Assembly (NCBI RefSeq): GCF_030269925.1
Contig: NC_085109.1
Span: forward strand, 6,324,001-6,388,000
Reading direction: 5' to 3'
From: Bombyx mori
Taxonomy: Eukaryota; Arthropoda; Insecta; Lepidoptera; Bombycidae
Length of the DNA: 64,000 nucleotides
Part shown: positions 11,703 through 22,100 of the stretch, piece after piece
How the letters are laid out: each line of letters opens with the position of its first letter
Position numbering within the stretch: position 1 is the stretch's first letter
Notes under the pieces: generated by a model
Databases searched by the model: none
Told to the model about the DNA's origin: nothing
What the model saw: only the letters and a program-made list of their open reading frames with translations
Translations under genes and position numbers: made by a program

Positions 11703-12209
11703 TATCGGAGCGTCGGTCTACCCAGCAATATCAGCCGCTCGGTTGAAGATCTTCCCTTTCCCTTTGGCCTACGATAGCTAGCAAGTACTCAAAATGTACC
11801 CGTCACCTGGAATAAATCCCAGTAAATCAATTAAATCATTAATATAAATGTTGCTTGACACTAAATGTTACGTGATGATGAAAAAAAGGGGAGCAGTGGT
11901 CTTTACAGAATAATATTAAGGAAATTTGTTTCAAAGTGAGCACAAATCAAAAATATTTTCCAAGTACTGTCATGCATCTGAAGAAGTCTATATAAAATTT
12001 GGACAACGACAGTTCTTTAGACCGCGTTACTTTGGTTGTGTCACACGTATGCTAATAAAAGATAGACAGTGCTACCAATTTGGGTTATTGTTCCCGTTTA
12101 AGTAATAATATAATGAATAGAATTGATTTAAGTTCAGTTCAGTACAGTTCGAGGTGGCCAGGCTGGTTTTGATGTATAGGACAGCATAGCTAGAATTACA
12201 TAGCTCTTG
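11703..12209. other. Intronic DNA, no recognised feature
   Basis: Neither an exon nor a known repeat was seen. Confidence 0.4.
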
Positions 12210-12420
12210 TTTTTTTTTAATTGCTTAGATGGGTGAGAACGATCTCACAGCCCACCTAGTGTTAAGTGGTTAATAGAGCCTATAGAGATCTACGACGTAA
12301 ATGCGCAACCTGCCTTGAGATATAAGTTCTAAGGTTTCAAGTATAGTTAGAACGGCTACAAATAGGCAGGGTGATGGTAACTACCTGCTCGGGCTTAGAA
12401 GAGGCCCTACCACCAGTAAT
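12210..12420 (-). mobile_element. ~250-bp retroposon copy, internally deleted
   Basis: Family head with a small insertion (GGGTGAGAACGATCTCACAG) and loss of the central CCCTTCAAACCGAAACGC part. Ends CCTACCACCAGTAA. Confidence 0.75.
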
Positions 12421-12948
12421 TTAGACTTTAAATAGCTAGGCAGATTCTACATAATTGGGTAGGATAGTGTTTAAATAATTTTTAAAATGTTTTTTTTTTT
12501 TAAATATGGATAAAATTTTCTATTCGTTAATACTAAAATCTCGCTTTCTATACGGTTCTTTCTCTTCATATTATCTTAATTAATGCAGTATAAATATTGA
12601 TGAATGTCGACTGTTTTATTTGTTTATTTCGTATTTTATTGTTTGCTTTCAGATTTAAATAAATGTTTTATTGTAAATTTATATTTCATTTAGTCTTATT
12701 TAACAATTCTTAAGGTGTTAGATTTCCAGATAAAGCTTATTATAAACAAAAAAACGATTCTGTAGAGAATCATATACGCATCTACTATGTTTTTGTGATC
12801 ATATGAAATTTTGCATATAATTAACAAAGTCAATTTATTGTTATTACCATGGCCATGTCTTTTGAAAATAAAAAAGGAATAATAATAATTGGGCACGACT
12901 CGTTTATAAAGTTACATAATCCATATACGTGCCTAGCGATAGCCATAC

Positions 12949-13265
12949 TTTTTTTTCCTACCTATGCTGATAGCCTTGAGAGGTTATCTCAGCTCTACCC
13001 TAACGTGTAGGTGAGCTCACGGGGCTCAAACCGAAGTGTTGCTAAAACTGGCCCTAGCAAGAGCAGTGCTTCGTGCTACCACCGGATCGGAAACGCGACC
13101 CACTGAGAAGATCCGGCGAGTAACTCAGTGGGCTGTCTGTGTCTATGGGTTAATTCGCTCGTCGAGTCCTTCGTCGCAAGCGCCGGGTTCGACGAGTACG
13201 GTGACCGGTGCTTGTGGTACCTAAAAGGACCGTTAATGAATCGGGAGGATCCGTAATGACGTGTT
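12949..13265 (-). mobile_element. Bm1-type SINE, near full length
   Basis: The minus-strand copy starts with the T-run TTTTTTTCCTACCTATGCTG and runs to TTAATGAATCGGGAGGATCC. It includes the tRNA-derived head that most other copies lack, like the plus copy at 60790. Small ORFs here are SINE shadows. Confidence 0.85.
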
Positions 13266-13671
13266 GAAAGCCATACCGGGATGTGACCGAATTCAACTAT
13301 TAATTACATATATTTATTTCTTATTATTAGCCAATCACATAGAACAATTCTAAAATTAAAATATTAAAAAAACCAGCTGAAAGCTGCTTACAAAAACTAC
13401 AATTAACAACTATTTGCACTAACTTTAAACATTTCACCTATGCAGCACAACGCCCCCGTGAAATCTCCTGTTAACAACGCGTAGTGATTTTAAATGGAAT
13501 ACAGTTTTATATGAATTTACGGATGAGTGATCCTTTATGTCGATGCTAGTTAAGTTCACGTGCTGGCGTGAAAATAACGGTGGTGATAAATAATGGTTTT
13601 TGTTGTTTCCGATAGTTATTAATGTGCGTTCGGGGGTAAACACAATAGTGAATAACGGAATTTTGTTATTT

Positions 13672-13928
13672 TTTTTTAATTTTTTTTTTATTGTTTTGAT
13701 GGGTGGACGAGTTCTCAGCCCACCTGGTGTTAAGTGGTTACTGGAGCCCATAGACATCTACAACGTAAATGCGCCACCTACCTTGAGATGTAAGTTCTAA
13801 GGTCTCAGTCTATAGTTACAACGGCTGCCCCACCCTTCAAGCCGAAACGCAATACTGCTTCACGGTAGAAATAGGCGGCGTGGTGGTACTTACCCGTGCG
13901 GACTCACAAGAGGTCCTACCACCAGTAA
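13672..13928 (-). mobile_element. ~250-bp retroposon copy, full length
   Basis: T-rich tail, GATGGGTGGACGAGTTCTCA, the full body, and ACTCACAAGAGGTCCTACCA with ACCAGTAAC at the end. Confidence 0.85.
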
Positions 13929-14265
13929 CAGATTTATAGATTCTGTGTTAATTTTAGTTGTTCGAAAATGAATAGAGAATGTCCATTTGAATAATTAAAA
14001 GAAACGAATGTGTAATAATACGAACCGACCTTCATGCTTTAGCATCTCTCCATGTCAATTATTCCCAAGTCCTATTCATACCTTAAAAAAAAGTAAAGTA
14101 TGAGCCCGCAGGGGTTACCGTTATAATTAGTTTTAAAATTTTACTGCAACTGTTAAAAAACAGCAGTGGATACTTAATTTTATGTCCAAATGTAACAAGC
14201 TAAAATCCTAAAATATCTGACATAACAAAAGTCGTAGCAAGCGGACAACATATGCCGTGGGGACT

Positions 14266-14533
14266 GGTGGTAGGACCACTTGTGAGTACGCGCGGGCAGA
14301 TACCACCATTCTACCTATTTCTGCCGTGAACAAGTAATGCGTTTCGGTTTGAAGGGTGGGGCAGCCGTTGTAACTATACTTCCGACCTTAGAACTTATAT
14401 CTCAAGGGTGGTGGCGCATTTACGTTGTAGATGTCTATGGAGTAGATGTAGAGGAGTGGAGTAGATGTCTCCAGTAACCACTTATCACCAGGTGGGCTGT
14501 GAGCTGGTCCACCCATATAAGCAATAAAAAAAA
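14266..14533 (+). mobile_element. ~250-bp retroposon copy with internal duplication
   Basis: From ACTGGTGGTAGGACCACTTG to AAGCAATAAAAAAAAG. Around 14436-14472 the GTAGATGTCT unit has been expanded (TAGATGT..GAGGAGTGGAGTAGATGTCT), about 28 bp not present in other copies. Confidence 0.85.
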
Positions 14534-15240
14534 GTCTATAGGTAAAATAACTGGACATAGAAACGTTGACGGCAACAAATGAGATGAACAAATGACTAAA
14601 AGACAAAATGTCTGTAAAAACCCTACACTCAGCATTGGGTGGCATATAGTTGGAGGATTTTTACTAAGTGTAGGCCGAAATGATCATTTAGTTATTGGTA
14701 GGTAATTTAGTATTCAATATTTTTAGCACACTCATCGTGTCGGGGTTATTAATAAAAAATACCCATGAATCACACTATTATTAATTAGATCATTTATTCC
14801 CACCACAAGCAAACATATGTACATATATATGTAGGCATGTGCAGAAACAGTCTTCATCTTTAAATGTACTCTGAATTAATAATAGTTGATTTAATTGAGC
14901 TACTTACCAACATCCTGTAATCATATTATTAATACAAACATACAGCAACCTTTAAAGAAATTAACATTCGATATTTCCTCTATAAAATATTTAAATGTTA
15001 CCAAACAAGATTGCCTTCAATAATATCGTAATGGATTTCGAATTTTTGCAAAATTATTTAATTTCCAATTTAATTCTGAAGCAAAACACGTAATGTAAAA
15101 TTTAAATATTTTTAAATATTATTGCATTTGAATAAATTAACTTTTGGCGTTGGTTATATTTTAAAACACGAATACAGGTTTCAACTCAATACTACTAAAA
15201 TTTATCTAACTTTAACGTGAACTATATTACATATGTATAT
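14534..15240. other. Intronic AT-rich DNA
   Basis: Nothing recognised. Confidence 0.4.
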
Positions 15241-15246
15241 TATAAA

Positions 15247-15365
15247 AGCGGTAGGCAGCGGCTTGGCTCTGCCCCTGGCATTGCTGAAGTCCATGGGTGA
15301 CGGTAACCACTCACCATCAGGTGGGCCGTATGCTCGTATGCCTACAAGGGCAATAAAAAAAAAAA
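15247..15365 (+). mobile_element. Related retroposon 3' end (GGGCAATAAAA tail)
   Basis: GTAGGCAGCGGCTTGGCTCT leads to ACCATCAGGTGGGCCGTATG and a GGGCAATAAAAAAA tail. The last ~60 bp resemble the 250-bp family tail, while the body differs, so the two families share a 3' end. Confidence 0.7.
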
Positions 15366-15383
15366 ATGAAATAAATATTTGCC

Positions 15384-15575
15384 TATTTCTGCCGTGAAGC
15401 AGTAATGCGTTTCGATTTGAAGGGCACGGCAGCCGTTGTACTGTTAAAAGTGAGACCTTACAACTCATGTCTCAAGGTGGGTGGCGGCAGTTCGTTGTAG
15501 ATGTCTATGGGCTCCGGTAACCACTTAACACCAGGTGGGCCGTGAGCTAGTCCAACCATCTAAGCAATAAAATAT
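15384..15575 (+). mobile_element. ~250-bp retroposon copy, 5'-truncated
   Basis: Begins at CTATTTCTGCCGTGAAGCAG and ends CTAAGCAATAAAATA. It follows the related 3' end at 15247 in the same orientation. Confidence 0.75.
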
Positions 15576-15900
15576 AAAAAATAGTTTAAAAAAACTTTAT
15601 TTCACTTTTTTACAATAAAATTATTTTTTCATACACTATTTTTAATTCAAATTTATTAAAAAAAAATTTTTATTTTATAGTTGTATTTTCTATAAAAGCG
15701 TATTTTGTTAGTTTTTTTAAACTATTTTTTATTTTTTAGTTGAATTTCAATTTTTTCAATTTGAATTGTCATTGGTCCTTAATGAGTATACCAAATTTCG
15801 AGTTAATCCGACGTTTTGAAGGGGGTCCAAATCAAAGATTCCGTTACATACTAACATACATACGTCTGAAGCTAATAAAAGCGTATTAAAAATAACAGAA
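15576..15900 (+). repeat. A/T-rich palindromic stretch plus RTE-like tail
   Basis: AAAAAATAGTTTAAAAAAACT at about 15576 is mirrored by AGTTTTTTTAAACTATTTTT at 15711, so the DNA can form a hairpin. ATACCAAATTTCGAGTTAAT and TACTAACATACATACG at 15785-15870 look like an RTE-type LINE tail. It ends 34 bp before the PKG exon. Confidence 0.5.
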
Positions 15901-15934
15901 TAATACTAAAGTCACTATCACTGTTTCTCTACAG

Positions 15935-16154
15935 AAGGCCGAGTCGAAGTGTCGAGGGAGAACAAATACCTGAGCACGATGGCGCCAGGCAAGGTCTTCG
16001 GGGAACTGGCAATCCTGTACAACTGCAAGCGTACAGCTACCATCAAAGCCGCTACGGACTGCAGACTTTGGGCCATCGAACGACAATGCTTCCAAACGAT
16101 TATGATGAGAACTGGCCTTATCAGACAGGCTGAATACACAGACTTCTTGAAGAG
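15935..16154 (+). CDS. for: for exon: rear half of cyclic-nucleotide site A
   Basis: The acceptor TTTCTCTACAG ends at 15934 and the donor AG|GTAAGT begins at 16155. The exon encodes shared residues 1-73, including the phosphate-binding cassette [15 protein letters not shown]. The Arg binds the cyclic phosphate, and the Thr after RTA is the residue that favours cGMP over cAMP in PKGs. It enters in phase 1 (needs a G from the previous exon) and leaves in phase 2. The front half of this beta-barrel (the usual VDCMYPV..IIKEGDVGS part) is not encoded anywhere I could find upstream in the window. Confidence 0.95.
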
Positions 16155-19100
16155 GTAAGTCACACTCAGGCTGTTTTCGAAAATAAGAAAGTTAAAATTT
16201 TTGAAGAGTCATTGTCATAGGGAATGTTCGATTTGAAAACGTTTCTAGAAGTTTCTATTTGCGAAGTAAAAAGCGAAATTGAACTTGAATTGATATAAAT
16301 TGGAAGAGTTAAAAATTTACTATCTATTAAAACTAATTTTAATTTACAATTAGTATTGAGAGAGAGAGAGAGAAAGAACAGTGTTTTCATAAGATTGACC
16401 TAAGTTTTGTAAACGCTATTATATTTTAATATTTTTGTCTTTTGGGCTCTCTATGTAAAAATACATATAATCAATCAAAAACATGTGTTTTAAAAAAGTT
16501 GACCGTAAACATTACCAAAATAACATTAATAAAACAAATATGTGATGTTACTGTACTCATAATAATATGATTACTGAACTCAAAAACAAAAATACTCCAA
16601 ATAAAGAAACTTTCTTCGGAAACGATACTGATTAATTAGTTAATTAGAAAAGAAATCTACAAAAATCAGGGTTAATAGATAGGATCCTTTCTTAAAATAT
16701 CAATCAATTTTTATATTAAGATAACATTAATGTCTATCCGCTGTGGCGACTCATAGCCGTATTGTAGGTAGGTACTAGATTCAATTTGGAAACGACTAAT
16801 TTTTGCAAATCGTTGAACTTCATTCTGGCACGAAATCCAAATATATTTTCGTCGGACTCTTTTCATGAATTTATTTGAAAAAGTTATTTTAATACATCCT
16901 TCCGAACTCGTTGCTTATATTAATCAGGACAATGACCTCGATAGGGTGTATATTAATGTCGATCTTGTTTTCGATGCCGCATTTTAAGAACCATGCATAT
17001 GGATGTATTGAAACACATGGCTCGGTTAAATCTATTTCAATTTTGACACGACCTACATCCAAAAGCATTACGTATTTTGGATCAACTATTCAATATTTCG
17101 ATAAAACAGTGGCATCATTGTGAAAATTTATGAAAGATCTGAAACCAATAAATTAATCATTGGAAATTCTACAAATTGATCTTTACAAATTACGGTTTTA
17201 ATGACATGATGTAACTTAAATTTGATTTTATAATATTTAACTGACTGACGACATAATAGTAATGTGTTATTCATGGGTTTGCGTCAAGAATTTAAAGTAT
17301 TTGCGTATGTAGTTTATGGAAATTGCGATAAGGAAGATCTATCAACTTACGACGTAAGAACAAACGCTTCATGTATGTATGTGATTACGGAAGGTACAGA
17401 TAGGGAAGTTAAATTACCTTTTATATTGTGCACAACTTTTTGTGGTCCATTAATACTGTACAACTCCATATTCAGTAAAAACAAACACTAAAACAACTGA
17501 CTTATGTAATCATTTGGATCACATCCCTAATTATCACTGGATAATAATTATGTTGTCTATTTTATCTCACAAGTATCTGTGACGATAAGTTTTTTGGACA
17601 CGATATAGATGAAAAATAATCCGTAGGTCATTCGAATAAAATCATGTTTCTGTATGTGTATCAGGAAACCGATCACAATAGTGTTCTTATAGGAATCTTT
17701 TGTGTACCAATTGTGCTCACGCATCAGTGTATTATCCATATCAAGGGACGTTGACCTCCAAGACACTTATGCAAATGCAATAGGCGTGTAAGGGCCCATT
17801 CTTCTGCTTTCATCAAGTCGTGCCTGCATTTCAATCGAATACTTATTATATCTTTGAGTACATTTCATAGAATATCGCTCTTTATCATAATCGAATTAAA
17901 AACTAAATTCGCTTAGCCTACGTTTTATATTGACGGAACATCGAAAACAATAAAACAGTGAACGCGTTTTGAAGATTCGCGATTACGTTACGCTTCAAAC
18001 AATTACATGGTGAATGACGTAAGCATTGTTTACGAATTTCAATATAAACTACACAGATACGTTAACAAAGATTCAAATTCTTAAATTTCAACGCCATTAT
18101 TATTGAAATACACGTATACTGGTTTAGTCAATATTACTTAGAACGGCGCATGAAGATTATTTTAAAGTCAAACGAAAAATTTTATGTCGAGCGAAATGTT
18201 ACATGTACTTGTTTCTGGACGTGTATGTGTGTGTTTGTTAAATTCCGTAATGACGTATGCTTTTTCCCACTGCAATTATCGCTGGATTCTATTATAATAT
18301 CCATTATACTACATTACGTTTTAAATTTTAAAAAAACTCGTTTATAAAACTCCAAATTTTTTATCTGTGAAAGATGACCATCAAATAATTGGTAAGACAA
18401 TAATAATAATATAATAATAATAAACATTTATTCCAAACACAAATTACGTACAAAAAATAAATAAAAAAAGATAACAAAAATAACGAGGCTTGGAAATGGT
18501 TACCGGCTCAGCAATGCCTAACAGTATCGAGACAATCGGTACTGCGGCGCTGATCTTCCGCCGGCACCTGCGGAGTGACGCGCACACCAGCATCAGACCG
18601 ACCAATACACATCATTGTAAAATATATTAAAAAATAAAAAGAACATGAGTAATAAAAAATAAAAAAAAAACAGTTATGAAAAGGACAACAAAATGACATT
18701 ATTAAATTAATTAAATAAAAATTGCAGTTGCAAAGCACAACTGATTATAGTACGGAGTAATTATATTTGATATTTTCGAATTTTTCCTGTATATTCAAAA
18801 GATATACTTTTAAATTTGTTTTAAAGGACCTTAGCGTTCTCTGGTGCCGGATAGGTGGAGGAATATTGTTCCAGCATTTAGAGGCCAAGTAGCGGAAGCT
18901 GCCTCTAAAAGCAGCAGAGCAGTGTCGAGGAGTCGCAAACACTTGGGAGCGTTGTCGCGATTGCTTACCGCCATCTCCTAAATAAGTCAACTTAAGATAT
19001 AAATAATTCGGCGTTTGCAATTTTACGACTCCAAATAATAAACAAGCAAAATGCAACTTCCTTCTCAACTTTAAATTCAACATTTTGCTTTGATTAATTA

Positions 19101-22100
19101 TCGACGTAACATGGGATCGTGGTGGGATGCTAAAGCAAAATCTCATGCATGCATTCTGTACTCTCTGTAATATGCGCCCAGTTGAATTAAGTAATCTTGG
19201 TCCGTATACCACGTCCGCATAATTCAGTTTCGAGAGAATCAGTGTCTCAACGAGTTGAATCCGAAGTTTTTCACTGAGATAATTGCGGATGTGGTACAGG
19301 ACCTTCAAGCGATAGAAGCAGTGGCGGACCATCTCAGTGACATGCTTCTTAAACCGGAGACCTGCGTCCATCAGTAGGCCCAAGTTACGCACCTCATATA
19401 CTCTCTCAATGGGGTCATTTCGAATATTTAACCCATTGAAAGGTTGTGATGGAAGCTTAGACAATCGAGATTCATTTCCAAACACAATATATTTAGTCTT
19501 GCTGGGATTTAAGAAGAGTGAGTTCTGTTCCGACCAATTCGCCACTCTATTTAGGTCCCCTGTAAGTTTCTCAATGGCCATTGTAAACTCGGACATCTTA
19601 AAAGAGATGTACAGTTGAATGTCATCAGCATATATATGGTACTGACAATGATTGATATGACCAACAATATCTGCGCTGTAAAGGATAAATAGTAAAGGGC
19701 CCAGGATCGAACCCTGTGGTACACCATTAATGACGTTAGCCATGTTGGATCGAACATTACCCTCACCGCGACGAATTTCCACCAATTGCGATCGTTCAGT
19801 CAGATAACTTGAGAACCAACGAATGGTATCCGCACTTAAGCCGTAGAAACTCAATTTGGCAAGAAGAAGGTCAATGTTCAAGCTGTCAAATGCTCGAGAG
19901 AAGTCCAGAAGTACCAGAATCGTACACATACCCCGATCCCGTGCAGCAAGGATATTATCCGTCACATCTAAGAGAGCAGTTGCAGTACCACGCGATCTCC
20001 GGAATCCGGACTGATACTCAGGCAATATGTTATGTTTCTCGAGATAGTCCGTCAGCTGTGAAGATATTACTTTCTCTAGAATTTTAGACAAGCAGGGCAA
20101 TATACTGATGGGTCGGAGGTCACTGAGTGTCATGGCATTAGGTTTCTTAGGAACAGGACGAACTACAGCAGTCTTCCAAGTGTAAGGAAATATCGATGTA
20201 TTAATTGACATATTAACAAGATTGGTGACAGAAGTAAGACTGTAGGGCAATGTCATACACAACATTTTAAGCGAAATATCATCAACACCCAGAGCATCCG
20301 ACTTCAGTTGTTGCAAGATCTGCAATACAGTACATTCCTTTACCCCGGACAGATTAAATTGTGAATCAGAGTAACGATGAGAGTTAAAATAGTTAGTATT
20401 GGATATAATAGAAGAACAATTGATTACATTAGGAATTTTCAAAAAATGATCATTAATTTGTTTAGCATCGTTAAAAATTAATGGTAGTTCATGGTCTACA
20501 GGAGGTAAAATATTTGTTTTCAAATTTTTCCATAGGATAGAGGGATTATGAATCTTATTGTTAATGTTAAAATTAAAATAAGCCTTTTTCTCACTTTCTA
20601 GGGCTTTTTCCACCAACGACTTAAGGTCCTTATAATAATTCAGACTTCAGTCTTACTAACAGTATGACGTTTGTGAGCTTTGTTCCTAAGTTTCATCATC
20701 AAGCGAATGTTGTCAGTAATCCAAGGATAAGAGTATGTTTTACATTTAATTGTTTTTAGGGGTGCGTGCAGATCAAACAAAGTCAATATGACCGAGTTAA
20801 AAATTGCATCCCAACGTATTCGAGTAAGGTCACTTTCAAAAAGGGTGTCATCAATGTTCTTGAACGGCCTAACAGTGACTATGTTTGCTGGCACTTTCGG
20901 TCTCCTGCAATTTATCTCACAAGACAGGAAAGCATGGCTATTCAGATCAACAATTCGCTCAACCTGAACACATTTACTAGCCAAATTATGTGTACAGATA
21001 ATATCAATAAGTGTTGCACTATGATCAGTAAAATGTGTTGGCTCTGTAATAAGTTGGTCCAAACTACATATGTGAAAAAAATCTTTCATTTTATCAGTTT
21101 TAATGTCATTATTGTTCAAAAGGTTTACATTAAAATCGCCTAGCAAGACCAAACTATCAAAATCTGACAAAGAAGAAATAGTATGAGTCAAAGAGTCGAG
21201 AAAAACATCAACGTCCTGCCAAGGAGGTCTATACGCCGTACCAAATGCTATTTTCCGAGTGTTAACAACCAAGCTCAACCACATCTGTTCAACTGATTCC
21301 TGTACGAGAGTTAACTGTATGGGCTTAAATGGAATGCCTTGCCTGACGTAGAAACCCACCCCACCACCGCGTCCATTCTTAATTTTGTCCGATCTAGGTA
21401 TATGCTTTAAGCGATAACCGGGAACAATCGAGGCCCGGTTTTCCTCACCGCGCCTTAGCCAAGTCTCATTGACAGCCAGTATGTCCAGATCATGATCTAT
21501 CAGAGCCACTATAAACTCATCATGATTTGTATTTAGTGATCCCGCATTATGAAAACCTACCTTGAGCATATGTCTTGGCATTAATGAGCGGAAAATACTA
21601 TTAGGGCAACATAAGTAAGGAGGATGTATCTCCACAATTTAAAATTCACAATGCAGAATTCAACCAAATCATTAAGAAAATAATATAATGCTATGGCTCG
21701 CTGAACAGTCATCACAGCAAACAACCATCGAGGATAAATACGTAGCAGGTCCTTCAAATTCAATCCCCACATCAACCCACACCAGAGAACACCACAATGA
21801 TTCCGCACAGTAGAAGTATAATCATTAACGTAAATAAACTCAAAAGATAAGCCACAAATCATTACGTCATAATGATTTGAAAAACAATTGTAATATTGAT
21901 TGATAATGATAATAATAAGTAATAGAAAATACAATCCATAACAATAAACAAATTGGAACACTGATAGTGACATGGTTATAAATAGTAGAATAAAAGCAAA
22001 GCACCTAGTATTGCTTTCTGAAGTAAAGCAACACTTAAACATAAGAAAAACATTGTATATAATGATTTTTATTTTTATCAAACTATATCTGGGCCAAAAT

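Noticed and set aside
8418..15934. Missing exon for the front half of cGMP site A
   Set aside because: Looked for the expected motif in all plus frames and found nothing; the region is mostly SINEs.
21581..22081. 166-codon hydrophobic ORF between LINE ORF1 and ORF2
   Set aside because: It starts at TTG, is very AT-rich and overlaps both neighbours; it looks like an open stretch of spacer.
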